This document shows positions 54,887-64,000 of a stretch of DNA of 64,000 nt, one piece after another; within the stretch, counting starts at the first letter, position 1, and each line of letters opens with the position of its first letter. The DNA comes from Saccharophagus sp. K07 (GTDB lineage: Bacteria; Pseudomonadota; Gammaproteobacteria; Pseudomonadales; Cellvibrionaceae): positions 62,001-126,000 of the forward strand of contig NZ_QRAI01000005.1 in assembly GCF_014336955.1 (NCBI RefSeq), written 5' to 3'. The position numbers were made by a program, and so were the translations under genes. Below the pieces are notes generated by a model. That model saw only the letters and a program-made list of their open reading frames with translations, searched no databases and was not told the origin of the DNA.

Positions 54887-56809
54887 ATGGCAGTCATAAG
54901 ACGAAAGTTTGCGGTTGGCGCGGAGGTAATGCCTGCTGGAGTGCATTTTCGAGTTTGGGCGCCCGATGCGCATAACATGCAGGTGATATTGGAAAACGGC
55001 GGGCAAAAGTCATTTGATTTAAATGAAGAATCCGGAGGTTATTGGTCCGGATTGATTGCTGAGGCCAAAGCGGGGGACCGCTATAGATTTCGCATCAACG
55101 AAAAAGAAACGCTTTATCCAGATCCGGCTTCCCGCTTTCAACCAGAAGGACCCCACGGGCCATCGCAAATTATTGATCCATCAAAGTTCGCTTGGACAGA
55201 CGATGCCTGGCAGGGCATTTCGCCTAACAACCGCGTGATTTACGAAATGCATATAGGGACCTTCACACCCGAGGGAACCTACCGCGCTGCGCAGCGAGAG
55301 CTGGAGGAATTGGCGCAATTGGGTATCACCGTTATCGAAATCATGCCTCTGGCAGAATTTGATGGAAAATTCGGCTGGGGTTATGACGGCGTTGATTTTT
55401 TTGCGCCTTTTCATCACTACGGCACGCCGGATGATCTGCGAGCGTTTATCAATGAAGCGCATCGACTGGGCTTGGGTGTGATTCAGGATGTGGTCTACAA
55501 CCACTGCGGCGCCAGCGGTTGTTATTTCGCCCAGTTTTCCAAGCATTATTTTTCTGCGACTTACAAAGGGGAGTGGGGTGACGTATTTAATTACGATGGC
55601 CCGCAATCCGAAGCAGTAAGAGAATTCGTTTGTGCCTGCGCGGCTTACTGGATAGAGGAATTTCATTTTGACGGCTTTCGTCTGGATGCGACTCAGCAGA
55701 TTTTTGACTCGTCGGCGCGCCATATCATCAAGGATATCGTCGTTGAAGCGCGCAAACAGGCTGGCGACCGGCAGCTTTATATAGTTGCGGAAAATGAACC
55801 ACAGCACAGCGATATGGTACGCAACCCGGAGGATGGCGGTTACGGCTTGGATGGCATATGGAATGATGATTTTCATCATTCGGCGTTGGTCGCATTAAAA
55901 ACTTATAAAGAAGCCTATTTTTCTGATTATCTCGGGCGACCCCAGGAGTTTATTTCCGCGGTGAAATACGGATTTTTATATCAAGGTCAATGGTATCACT
56001 GGCAGAGCCAAAGGCGGGGCACACCGACTTTTTCAGTACCTCAAACGTCATTTATCCATTTTCTGCAGAATCATGATCAGGTCGCCAATACGGGCAGTGG
56101 CAAGCGCGTGGATGCTATGTCTCATCCAGGCTTATATCGAGCCTTTACCGGATTGTTATTGCTGGGACCGGCTACGCCGCTGTTGTTTCAAGGGCAGGAG
56201 TTCGGTGCATCTGCTCCGTTTTGTTATTTTGCGGATCACAACGCTGATTTAGCAGAAAAAGTCATGCAGGGGCGGACGGAATTTCTGCATCAGTTCCCGT
56301 CCTTGGCTCATAGCGAAACGCAGAATTATTTATTGCGACCCGATGATCCGACTACTTTTACCCGCTGCAAATTGAATTTTCAGGAGCGTGAAACACACGC
56401 GCCTATTTATCAGTTGCATAAGGATCTGCTCACCCTGCGCAAGCTGGATCCCATATTTTCACAAGCGGAGCTGGTTGGCGTGGATGGTGCGGTATTGTCT
56501 GAATCGGCTTTTTTGTTGCGTTTCTTTTCCCGCAGTGGAAGGGATGATCGGATTTTACTTGTGAATATGGGAAGGGATTTACCTTTGTCGCCGCTGCCTG
56601 AACCACTGCTGGCGCCACACGATGATTGCGATTGGGACATACTGTGGTCGAGCGAACATCCTGCCTATGGTGGTCACGGTATGGTGGCGTGGCGTATGGA
56701 TGGCAAGTGTATGTTGTCGGGTTCATCGGCAGTGGTCTTGCATCCCAAAACCATAAAAACCAAAACCGCGTTTTATCGCAATCATCAATTTCCGTCCGAA
56801 GCGGTTTAA
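54887..56809 (+). CDS. treZ: Malto-oligosyltrehalose trehalohydrolase (GH13)
   Basis: 640 residues. N-terminal CBM48-like domain (VHFRVWAPDAHNMQVILENG), then the GH13 barrel: VIYEMHIGTFTPEGTYRAA, GWGYDGVDFFAPFHHYG, nucleophile Asp in FHFDGFRLDATQQI, acid Glu in YIVAENEPQHS and transition-state Asp in FLQNHDQVANTG. TreZ releases trehalose from maltooligosyl-trehalose made by TreY, which is not in the window. The next gene is 13 bases on and codes a debranching enzyme, so glycogen is the probable source. Confidence 0.93.
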   Translation: MAVIRRKFAVGAEVMPAGVHFRVWAPDAHNMQVILENGGQKSFDLNEESGGYWSGLIAEAKAGDRYRFRINEKETLYPDPASRFQPEGPHGPSQIIDPSKFAWTDDAWQGISPNNRVIYEMHIGTFTPEGTYRAAQRELEELAQLGITVIEIMPLAEFDGKFGWGYDGVDFFAPFHHYGTPDDLRAFINEAHRLGLGVIQDVVYNHCGASGCYFAQFSKHYFSATYKGEWGDVFNYDGPQSEAVREFVCACAAYWIEEFHFDGFRLDATQQIFDSSARHIIKDIVVEARKQAGDRQLYIVAENEPQHSDMVRNPEDGGYGLDGIWNDDFHHSALVALKTYKEAYFSDYLGRPQEFISAVKYGFLYQGQWYHWQSQRRGTPTFSVPQTSFIHFLQNHDQVANTGSGKRVDAMSHPGLYRAFTGLLLLGPATPLLFQGQEFGASAPFCYFADHNADLAEKVMQGRTEFLHQFPSLAHSETQNYLLRPDDPTTFTRCKLNFQERETHAPIYQLHKDLLTLRKLDPIFSQAELVGVDGAVLSESAFLLRFFSRSGRDDRILLVNMGRDLPLSPLPEPLLAPHDDCDWDILWSSEHPAYGGHGMVAWRMDGKCMLSGSSAVVLHPKTIKTKTAFYRNHQFPSEAV

Positions 56810-56822
56810 TGGAGAAAACTCT

Positions 56823-58883
56823 ATGTCCCAAATGATTGTGCGGAGAGTTAATTGGCGGGACGAGTCTCCAGAAGATGAACTTGCGTTATCCGAGGAATGG
56901 TTGGTAGCCAATGGGCTTGGTGGATATTCTTCGGGCACACTTTCCGGAATTGCCACGCGCCGTTATCACGGTTTGTTAGTTGCCGCTTTACCAACACCGC
57001 TCGGCCGCACCGTGATGCTGAACCATGTGCTGGAAACTTTGATATTCAGCAACGGTAATAAAATTAATCTCACCGAACAGGAAATCCACAATACGCGAAT
57101 GGAATTTGCCGCGTTGCGCCGGTTGAAGTCATTTCACCTGGAAATGGGTCTGCCCGTATGGCGATATGAAATTGAAGGTCTGTTGTTGGAGAAAAGGCTT
57201 TATTTGCCGTATCAGCAAAATACGGTTCATATTTGCTACAAAGTTCTCGAGTGCACCGAACCTGTGAGATTGGAATTGCGGCCTGCAGTCAACTTCCGCC
57301 CACAGGAGGCGGCAGTGGAAAGCATGTTCGTCGATCCCAGTGAATATGTATTCAGTGTTCACGACGATTATTTCCGTTTGGAAGGCGAAAAATTTCCGCC
57401 GCTGCATCTGAAAATGCAGGGTGGCAATTTTACTTTTACCATTGATCGCCGCCGTCGCAATGATATTTTCTTCCGCCTTGAAGCAGCACGCGGCTATACC
57501 TCTGTTGGTGAATTTTGGAGTCCCGGATATTTTGCGGTTACCTTGGAAAAAGGTGTTGAGGTTACTTTTACCTGCTCTACGGAATCGCCGGAAACGTTGC
57601 GACTGTTATCGCCGGAAGAGGTGTTTGATCTGGAAGTAAAACGCCGCTTTCATTTGCTTGATATGGCATCGATTCCAGCAGACGCTGGATTGCCGGCGGA
57701 ATTGGTATTGGCGGCGGATCAATTTATTGTTACGCCAGCGGGTCGTGCGGAAGAGGCGGCGCGGGCGCGCGCCAGTGGTGAAGAAGTGAAAACGGTTATT
57801 GCGGGTTATCACTGGTTTACCGATTGGGGCCGCGACACCATGATCAGTCTCGAAGGTTTGACCATTACCACTGGTCGCCATCATGAAGCCAGTTTTATCT
57901 TGCGGACATTTGCCAAATATGTACGCGATGGTTTGATTCCCAACATGTTTCCCGAACACGGCAAAACCGGCCTTTATCATACGGCGGATGCGTCCCTGTG
58001 GTTTTTTCATGCGCTTTCGCGCTATATGCGTATAACCAACGATCGGGAAACCTTGCGGGTCATTCTGCCGAAATTGCTTTCCATCGTTGAACATCATTTG
58101 CGCGGAACACTTTTTAATATTGGCATTGATCCGGAAGATGGTTTGTTGCGGCAGGGCGAAGAGGGTTATCAGCTTACTTGGATGGATGCCAAAGTCAAAG
58201 ATTGGGTGGTGACGCCGCGCCGAGGAAAAGCGGTGGAACTCAACGCTCTCTGGTACAACGCCTTAAATATTTTGGCTGGATGGTTGAATGATGAAGATCC
58301 CGCGCAAGCCGCAAATTTACGCGAACACGCATTGCGTGCACGCCAGTCTTTTAATCGACGTTTTTGGTTCGACGAGGGCGGCTATTTATACGACGTGATC
58401 GACGGGCCAAACGGCTCAGATAAAGCGTGCCGGCCAAATCAGGTATTCGCCATCTCTCTGGATTTTCCCATTTTGGATGAAGAGCGCTGGGCATCCGTGA
58501 TGAATGTGGTGGAGCACCGGTTGTTGACGCCTGTTGGCCTGCGTTCGCTTTCACAGGAACATCCGGATTACAAAGCCTCCTATCGCGGTGATTTATGGAC
58601 GCGCGATGCCGCCTACCATCAAGGCACTGTATGGGGTTGGTTAATCGGGCCGTTTATCGATGCCTGGTTAAAACTCCATCCCAATGACTGCGACGGCGCA
58701 CGGCAATTTTTAGCAGGATTTGAGCAGCATTTAGGCGAGGCGGGAGTCGGTTCTATCAGTGAAATATTCGATGCAGAAGCTCCATTCACACCGCGCGGTT
58801 GTATCGCACAGGCGTGGAGTGTGGCAGAAGTCTTGCGCTGTTGGGTGAAATGTTCGCCGACAATACGGCGCACTATTACCTAA
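56823..58883 (+). CDS. Amylo-alpha-1,6-glucosidase/glycogen debranching enzyme (GH133)
   Basis: 686 residues. N-terminal domain with VANGLGGYSSGTLSGIATRRY and HGLLVAA; C-terminal (alpha/alpha)6 barrel with HWFTDWGRDTMISLEGL, GLIPNMFPEHGKTGLYHTAD, DAKVKDWVVTPRRGKAVELN and DLWTRDAAYHQGTVWGWLIG. It removes alpha-1,6 branches of glycogen. Thirteen bases after treZ, so one operon, giving linear maltodextrin for trehalose synthesis and general sugar use. Confidence 0.92.
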   Translation: MSQMIVRRVNWRDESPEDELALSEEWLVANGLGGYSSGTLSGIATRRYHGLLVAALPTPLGRTVMLNHVLETLIFSNGNKINLTEQEIHNTRMEFAALRRLKSFHLEMGLPVWRYEIEGLLLEKRLYLPYQQNTVHICYKVLECTEPVRLELRPAVNFRPQEAAVESMFVDPSEYVFSVHDDYFRLEGEKFPPLHLKMQGGNFTFTIDRRRRNDIFFRLEAARGYTSVGEFWSPGYFAVTLEKGVEVTFTCSTESPETLRLLSPEEVFDLEVKRRFHLLDMASIPADAGLPAELVLAADQFIVTPAGRAEEAARARASGEEVKTVIAGYHWFTDWGRDTMISLEGLTITTGRHHEASFILRTFAKYVRDGLIPNMFPEHGKTGLYHTADASLWFFHALSRYMRITNDRETLRVILPKLLSIVEHHLRGTLFNIGIDPEDGLLRQGEEGYQLTWMDAKVKDWVVTPRRGKAVELNALWYNALNILAGWLNDEDPAQAANLREHALRARQSFNRRFWFDEGGYLYDVIDGPNGSDKACRPNQVFAISLDFPILDEERWASVMNVVEHRLLTPVGLRSLSQEHPDYKASYRGDLWTRDAAYHQGTVWGWLIGPFIDAWLKLHPNDCDGARQFLAGFEQHLGEAGVGSISEIFDAEAPFTPRGCIAQAWSVAEVLRCWVKCSPTIRRTIT

Positions 58884-58927
58884 TATAAAAATCACCTAAT
58901 ATAAAAATCGCCTGATATAAAAATCCG
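58880..58927. repeat. Three tandem 16-bp repeats at the debranching gene's stop
   Basis: CCTAATATAAAAATCA, CCTAATATAAAAATCG and CCTGATATAAAAATCC follow head to tail. The TAA of the gene is in the first copy. Probably replication slippage; no hairpin. Confidence 0.85.
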
Positions 58928-58940
58928 CAAAGAGCTAAAT

Positions 58941-60047
58941 TTAATTGGTGGATTGGTTGCGCTGCTCTGAACTCGCCGTTTGCTGTGGCAATGGATATCC
59001 GTCCGTCAAAGTATTCAGAAACGCAATCAGTGCATCGATTTCTTCTTCGGTCAGTTCCAGCTTGGTTCTCAGCATATGACTTTTGGTTTCCGCAAAGCTG
59101 GCCGGGCCCCAGCGTTTTCGGTCATCCACATCGTTGTAGTATTCGATAACTTCCCGCAGAGTTTTAAAAACACCGTTGTGCATATAGGGCGCCGTTTTGG
59201 CGATATTGCGCACGGTAGGGGTTTTAAAGCGGCCTTGGGCCACCTTTTTTTCTTCCGCATTTAATTTGGAATTATTGGCTGCGCCGGGATCAGGGACGCC
59301 GTTGTTCAGTGCCGCGTTGGGTGGCGTAAGGATATTGTGGTAGCTGAAAGATGTGAAAAGCAGTTTGCCGTCTTCCGTAGCCCCAGCGTGGCAATCCATG
59401 CAGGAGGCTTTGGTGTCGAAGAGTTTGCGCCCAAGTTTTTCCTGTTCGGTTAATTCCAGCAAACCTTTTTGCGCGTAATCGAATTTCGAGGTGAAAGGCG
59501 CAAAAATGTCGCTCTGCTGAAATGCCTCTAATGCATCTGCGGCTGCGGCGATTAAATGTTCGCTATTAGCAAAAACGTCTTTGCCGTAAATCTGCCCGAA
59601 CATTCCCTTGTAACTTACATTGCTCAATTTGGTGGCGAGTGTTTCTTTTGTGTTGTTCATTTCCGCCGGATTGAGCAAAGGGCCGAGCGCTTGTTCTGCC
59701 AGCGTATCCGCGCGACCGTCCCAAAATTGTCCACCCACCCAGGTTCTGCGCCAATCTTCATAGGAAAATACCGGGCTGAATTTGGCATACATCAGTGAAG
59801 GAGCATTGCGGGAACCGAGCGCTTTGGTCGCGCCTTCGCTGACCACTTTATCTTCGGCAAAACTCAGGTCGGGTCTGTGGCAGGTGGCGCAGGATTGTCC
59901 CGGCGGATTGGAGAGAGAAGGGTCGTTAAACAAAATATTGCCGAGGGAGATTTTTTGTTCGCGATGGGGATCAACCACAGCATTTTCCGATTGAGCCAGA
60001 AGTACGCCAGGTGAAAACAGCAAAATGCAGATAAACAGTGAACGCAT
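58941..60047 (-). CDS. Di-heme cytochrome c peroxidase (MauG/CcpA family)
   Basis: About 368 residues from ATG 60047 ([19 protein letters not shown] signal peptide); ATG 60068 is an alternative, and the open frame beyond overlaps the neighbour and is unlikely. Heme motifs CATCH (low number, about residue 58) and CMDCH (about 220), with the [19 protein letters not shown] block. Reduces hydrogen peroxide or alters a substrate in the periplasm. Follows the hybrid kinase gene by 91 bases in the same direction. Confidence 0.9.
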   Translation of the reverse strand: MRSLFICILLFSPGVLLAQSENAVVDPHREQKISLGNILFNDPSLSNPPGQSCATCHRPDLSFAEDKVVSEGATKALGSRNAPSLMYAKFSPVFSYEDWRRTWVGGQFWDGRADTLAEQALGPLLNPAEMNNTKETLATKLSNVSYKGMFGQIYGKDVFANSEHLIAAAADALEAFQQSDIFAPFTSKFDYAQKGLLELTEQEKLGRKLFDTKASCMDCHAGATEDGKLLFTSFSYHNILTPPNAALNNGVPDPGAANNSKLNAEEKKVAQGRFKTPTVRNIAKTAPYMHNGVFKTLREVIEYYNDVDDRKRWGPASFAETKSHMLRTKLELTEEEIDALIAFLNTLTDGYPLPQQTASSEQRNQSTN

Positions 60048-60138
60048 GGGTGCTCGTGCAAATCTCATAACGGACAGACGCGAAGCATAGAGGCGGGAAT
60101 GGGACGGGACAACCGAACCTGTCCCAATTTGACGGGAT

Positions 60139-63100
60139 TCAGGAATTATTCCGTTCGGCAATTCCCGCCTGATCCAGCCAAGCCCGCAGCAAGGTGAGAT
60201 CGCGGCGGAACTGGGTGTTCAGGCCGTCGATATCCAAAGTGCCTTTGCTGCTGACGATGACCTGCTCCTGGCGGGAGGCGTAGTCGGCCAGTTGATCCAG
60301 CCCAAGGGCTGCGGCTATGGAGTGGAGGCTATGTACTAAATCGCGCAGCTGACCCATTTCCCCTGCTTGCAACGCGTCGTTCAATTGCTGCGGCAGGTCT
60401 TGCCGCTCGGTGACAAAGCGCTTCAGCATGCGGTGGTAAAGCTCTTTATTGTTCATCATATGGTGCAGCGCGCGGGTGGTATTCACGCCGGCTTTGCGCA
60501 GACTATCGAGCGAATCCGCGGATGTGAGAGTTTCCGGACTGAACGGCTGCCAGCGCAGTAGCAGGGCATGCAACTCTTTGGCGTCCAAGGGTTTGGCCAG
60601 ATAGTCGTTGATTCCCTGGGAGAGATAGTGTTCGCGATCGCCGGGCAGAGCGTTGGCGGTGACGGCGATAATCGGCACATGGGCGCCTTTGGGCAGGGCG
60701 CGGATTTGTGTGGCGGTTTCCAGTCCATCCATACCTGGCATCTGCATATCCATCAAAACCACATCAAAGGTTTCCTGCGCAAACAATTCCAGCGCTTTGG
60801 CGCCATCGGCAGCGCTGACCACTTGGGCGCCGAAATCCAGCAAAAAGCTTTCGATGATTTCCCGGTTGAGGGCGTCATCCTCTACCACCAGAACCCGGCA
60901 TTTCACTTTTGGCAGGTTTGCCGCAGGAGCAGGGGATGCAACTGGCGTGGTAGTGCCCGGTTTTAAACAGAGATTGAGTCGGAAACAGCTGCCGACACCG
61001 GGAGAGCTTTCCACAGACACTGTTCCGCCCATCAAATCCGCCAGATTGCGACAGATGGCAAGGCCTAAGCCGCTGCCCTGGAAGCGGCGTTTGCTCGAGT
61101 TGTCCACTTGATGAAACGGCTGAAAGAGCACGCTGAGCTTGTCCGGTTCGATTCCTATGCCCGTGTCTTCAACCGCAAATACCACAGGTACGTGACCGCA
61201 ATCGCTGGATTCATCCAAGCTGGCGGTCAGAGTAACTTTGCCCTGCTCGGTAAATTTTACGGCATTTGCCATAAAGTTGATCAGCACCTGGCCGAGGCGC
61301 AGAGAATCGCCGTTTAAAAAGCGCGGCAGGCGCGGATCGACAGTGACCTTTATCTCCAGCCCCTTGGTTACCGCTTTGTCCCACACCAGATCGACGACAC
61401 TGTCGAGCAGCTTGCGCAATTCGAAATCGCGTTGATCCAGCTGCATCTTGCCGGCTTCGATACGGGAAAAATCCAAAATGTCATTGATCACCTGCAACAG
61501 GTGACGGCCGGAATCCTGAATTTTCATCAGGTAATTGCGGACTTTGGCGGGCAGATTTTCGTTGAGAGACAAATGCGCAAGTCCGAGCACCGCATTGAGT
61601 GGCGTGCGGATTTCGTGGCTCATATTGGCGAGGAAATCGGCTTTGGTTTTGGAGGCGGCAACCGCTGTCTCTTTGGCCTGCCAAAGCTCGTGGGTGCGCT
61701 CTTCGACCAGTTTCTCCAGATGCAGATTGACGTCGCTCAACTGGCGCACCGCCGTGGTTCTTTCCGTGTCGTCGACAATAATCGTAGCCACTGCTTGTGA
61801 GCGGTCGGAGTGTTGCAGAAAGACGGGGAAGCGCACCAGACGATAAAAACATTGCTCGCCATCAGGTCGTTCCAGCTCCACGGTTTGTGGAATGGAGCGC
61901 GCGCTGTCCAGATCTGTATCGCCATCAAACAGCGGTGCCAGCCAATCCGGAATTTTCTGGCTGGGCGTTTCGGCGCGCAATAAATCCGCTGCCTTTTGAC
62001 CCACCATCTCACAGAACGACGAATTCAGCACTGTGATCCTGCCGTCGAGGGATTTCATATAAACCGGCGTGGGAATGTTTTCCAGCAGTGAGCGGAAGCG
62101 GCTTTCACGAATTTCCAGTGCTCGTCGGTGAATAACCGAACTGGCGCAGAGCAGTACCAACAAAAGGCTGGCGCTCAAGGTAAGGGCGATAATCACATCA
62201 CGCGCCGCCAGATAGGAGGCAAAGGCCTCTTCGTAGTCCTGTTCGGCGATCAGGCCGATGTTCATGCTCTCCAGCCAGTGTCCTGCACCAACCACGCGCA
62301 CGCCGCGGTAGTCACTGTAGGGGGAGTCAGTTTGGAAATGCTTGTCTTGCAGCAGGCGCTGCGCCGCGAGCGTCAGGTGTTGGGGATTGGTACCAGGAAC
62401 CGTTGCACTTAAATATGTTCTCGGCTCGGGGAGAAACCGGCTGGGTGTAATGATGTTGCCCTCTTTATCGATGGCGTATACCTCGCCTGTCTCACCACTG
62501 GCGACGCTAGCAAAAATGGGAAAAAAGCCGGTATAAGGATTAAAGCGAAAACAAAAATAACCAGCGAGGGAAACTCCTTCCGAACCGGGCACGGTTACAC
62601 ACATCAGCTGCAGCAAGGTCCCAACTGGCATAGTGCCCGTGGGGCCATCCAGTGTTCTGCGTGCGCCAAGCGGGGCTGTAATCGCGGGCAATCCGGCCTC
62701 GGCACGTACCAGGGCCTCCATCGTCTGAGCTCGTCGCGCCTGGGTGCCGACATAAGCTCTACTACTTGACGCTACCAGTGTGTAGTCGGACGTAAAAACG
62801 CTGTAACCCTCATATCCTAGGGGTTGCATCAGGGGATAAAGCTGTTCATCCAATAAATCGCTGGCCGACAGAGGCCCCTTGTCCCGCAGGGCGTTTAACA
62901 GCAGGGGGCGGACTTTGGATGAATTGGTGATGACTTGGATCGAGCCCGCATGTTGCCTTTGCCAAGTGCTCAGCAACTGATCCAGAGAGCGCAGTGTGGT
63001 TTGCAGATGGTTTTGGACAAAGGTTTCCTGGCGTTGATAGATCTTGCGCAAGGCAATCTGGCTGATCACACCGAGGACGATAATGGCGATCAGGGCGTAG

Positions 63101-63204
63101 AGAACGACCGGGTTGTAACCAAGGATGCAGGCGCGATCACGACCGACCTTGGAAGACTTCTTTGGTGTGCCGCTCGCCCGGTCGTCTGGTGTCAGGGTCG
63201 GCAT
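60139..63204 (-). CDS. Hybrid sensor histidine kinase (CACHE-PAS-HisKA-HATPase-REC-HPt)
   Basis: 1021 residues. Two membrane helices (about 30-52 and 335-358) enclose a large periplasmic CACHE-like sensor. Then PAS (about 370-480), HisKA with [21 protein letters not shown], HATPase with [22 protein letters not shown] and [18 protein letters not shown], a receiver domain ([13 protein letters not shown]; Asp in [17 protein letters not shown]) and a C-terminal HPt with [14 protein letters not shown] complete phosphorelay ends at the HPt His. It starts inside the end of an EAL protein gene, overlapping by 13 bases, which suggests that protein as partner. Confidence 0.92.
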   Translation of the reverse strand: MPTLTPDDRASGTPKKSSKVGRDRACILGYNPVVLYALIAIIVLGVISQIALRKIYQRQETFVQNHLQTTLRSLDQLLSTWQRQHAGSIQVITNSSKVRPLLLNALRDKGPLSASDLLDEQLYPLMQPLGYEGYSVFTSDYTLVASSSRAYVGTQARRAQTMEALVRAEAGLPAITAPLGARRTLDGPTGTMPVGTLLQLMCVTVPGSEGVSLAGYFCFRFNPYTGFFPIFASVASGETGEVYAIDKEGNIITPSRFLPEPRTYLSATVPGTNPQHLTLAAQRLLQDKHFQTDSPYSDYRGVRVVGAGHWLESMNIGLIAEQDYEEAFASYLAARDVIIALTLSASLLLVLLCASSVIHRRALEIRESRFRSLLENIPTPVYMKSLDGRITVLNSSFCEMVGQKAADLLRAETPSQKIPDWLAPLFDGDTDLDSARSIPQTVELERPDGEQCFYRLVRFPVFLQHSDRSQAVATIIVDDTERTTAVRQLSDVNLHLEKLVEERTHELWQAKETAVAASKTKADFLANMSHEIRTPLNAVLGLAHLSLNENLPAKVRNYLMKIQDSGRHLLQVINDILDFSRIEAGKMQLDQRDFELRKLLDSVVDLVWDKAVTKGLEIKVTVDPRLPRFLNGDSLRLGQVLINFMANAVKFTEQGKVTLTASLDESSDCGHVPVVFAVEDTGIGIEPDKLSVLFQPFHQVDNSSKRRFQGSGLGLAICRNLADLMGGTVSVESSPGVGSCFRLNLCLKPGTTTPVASPAPAANLPKVKCRVLVVEDDALNREIIESFLLDFGAQVVSAADGAKALELFAQETFDVVLMDMQMPGMDGLETATQIRALPKGAHVPIIAVTANALPGDREHYLSQGINDYLAKPLDAKELHALLLRWQPFSPETLTSADSLDSLRKAGVNTTRALHHMMNNKELYHRMLKRFVTERQDLPQQLNDALQAGEMGQLRDLVHSLHSIAAALGLDQLADYASRQEQVIVSSKGTLDIDGLNTQFRRDLTLLRAWLDQAGIAERNNS

Positions 63205-64000
63205 AAGCTCAATGCACTAGTCAACGACTGCTGAAGCCAGTCTTGCAGGGCGTTGGCAGGCATGGGCTCCGCTATAGCGTCTCCCTGCACTTGGCGACAG
63301 CCCATTTGGCGCAATACACGCAGCTGTTCGACGGTAGCAACGCCGTCGGCTATGGTAGTGATGCCAAGTCGTCGCCCCGTGTTCACGGCGGCCTCTAACA
63401 GAGGCGTAAGAGATGGGTCGCTCAATGCCCCGCGAATGAGGTTGCGACTGACTTTCAATTCGGTAAAGGGAAAGCGCGCGAGCTGTTGCATGGACGAGAA
63501 TTCGGTTCCGTAGTCGTCAATGGAAAATCCAAAACCCTTTAAGCGTAGACGACTTATGGAGGCTAGGGCATGAGGTAAATCCACCATCAGCGCACTGTCG
63601 GAAATTTCGAGGGTGATCAGGCGTGGGTCCTCATTGTAACGCTCCACCAACCCCATGATGTGATTGGTTAGGAGCCGGTCGCCGAGCGCCTTGGCAGACA
63701 ATTGCAGTGCCACCGGCATAGGGTGGCCGGCGATGCGCCACTTCGCCATATAGATCAGTGTTTGTTTCAGCTGCAATAAGGTCAGCCGCTCTCGCAACCC
63801 GTCATGCTCGGCGGATAGCACTTCGCCCTTGTCGGTGTGCCAACGGGCGATCACTTCCACTCCGGCAAAAGAGCCCGCTTGAATATCCAGTCTCGGCTGG
63901 AATGTCAGTTGGATCGATCCGCGATCCAGGTCTTCACGCAGGGGATCGATGAGTTTTTTCGGTTGGCTTTCCGCAGGTTGTTCAGAGATGTCACATGAGG
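63192..64000 (-). CDS. EAL-domain protein, degenerate, cut by the window edge
   Basis: 269 residues visible; the frame is open to the last base of the window, so the N-terminus (perhaps a receiver domain) is outside. EAL fold is recognised by QLTFQPRLDIQAG, FSIDDYGTEFSSMQQLARF, FTELKVSRN and MGCRQVQGDAIAEPMP. Key residues deviate: the EAL motif reads EVI, LKID[RK] is LKVSR and AEGVE is ADGVA. It is probably not an active c-di-GMP phosphodiesterase and may serve as a binding or regulatory protein. Followed directly by the hybrid kinase gene. Confidence 0.85.
   Translation of the reverse strand, partial: SCDISEQPAESQPKKLIDPLREDLDRGSIQLTFQPRLDIQAGSFAGVEVIARWHTDKGEVLSAEHDGLRERLTLLQLKQTLIYMAKWRIAGHPMPVALQLSAKALGDRLLTNHIMGLVERYNEDPRLITLEISDSALMVDLPHALASISRLRLKGFGFSIDDYGTEFSSMQQLARFPFTELKVSRNLIRGALSDPSLTPLLEAAVNTGRRLGITTIADGVATVEQLRVLRQMGCRQVQGDAIAEPMPANALQDWLQQSLTSALSLCRP

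Noticed and set aside
60048-60161. Long N-terminus of the cytochrome c peroxidase
   Set aside because: It would place 30-38 residues before the signal peptide and overlap the kinase gene's stop.

Overview
The window reads as a gammaproteobacterial chromosome of the Cellvibrio type carrying a GC-rich integrated defence island. The Cellvibrio guess rests on a secreted GH11 xylanase with a CBM10-like module, a malectin-like module and a very long poly-serine linker, on two GlyGly-CTERM proteins, and on mid-GC housekeeping genes (guaA end, mnmC, trhP, fnr). This taxonomic call is inference; no 16S rRNA, tRNA or CRISPR array is seen.

Island, about 80-26150. It starts at the last codons of guaA (1-94), a known integration hotspot. 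The core AT[T/C]GAGTGGGAA occurs at 80-91 and again at 26137-26148, where base composition drops. Genes in order: a tyrosine integrase with one frameshift (513-1713), an HTH protein, AlpA-like excisionase, IncQ-type RepA helicase and RepC, a 10-bp phased repeat array (5111-5240), a TraJ/MobC-like relaxosome protein without a relaxase, a VapBC-type toxin-antitoxin pair, and an IS3-family remnant that cuts into a gene divergent from the defence operon.

Defence operon, 7521-25691. A WYL-domain regulator is followed by brxA-like, brxB, brxC, pglX, a TrlF-type PHP-SMC ATPase, a DUF262/HNH (GmrSD/BrxU-like) protein, pglZ and brxL. This is type 1 BREX gene order with two extra predicted nucleic-acid-directed effectors between pglX and pglZ, most joints overlapping or separated by a few bases. 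It is the most interesting system in the window.

Host region 1, 26.2-33.7 kb: an efflux operon (HlyD-like adaptor, ABC ATPase, two FtsX/MacB-type permeases) with its own NtrC-type regulator and histidine kinase. A near-perfect -24/-12 promoter and repeated TGTCCGC/GCGGACA boxes lie upstream. Three genes carry frameshifts, each explained by one missing base in a homopolymer, so sequencing error is a serious possibility.

Host region 2, 33.7-42.6 kb: the xylanase, a small secreted protein, a CynX-like MFS transporter, a VOC protein, DUF4202, an FNR-type regulator, a HemN-like protein lacking the radical-SAM cysteines with an FNR-like box before it, and cobB interrupted by an in-frame TGA. Host region 3, 42.6-47.1 kb: a translationally coupled tRNA-U34 modification and flavodoxin cluster (mioC-like, fldB-like, mnmC, trhP).

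Host region 4, 47-64 kb: a GlyGly-CTERM surface protein, a GIY-YIG protein, an AT-rich orphan gene pair (48964-51164), DUF2058, hemolysin III, a PQQ-dehydrogenase/PEBP fusion, treZ plus a GH133 debranching enzyme, a di-heme cytochrome c peroxidase, a hybrid histidine kinase and a degenerate EAL protein running off the window edge.
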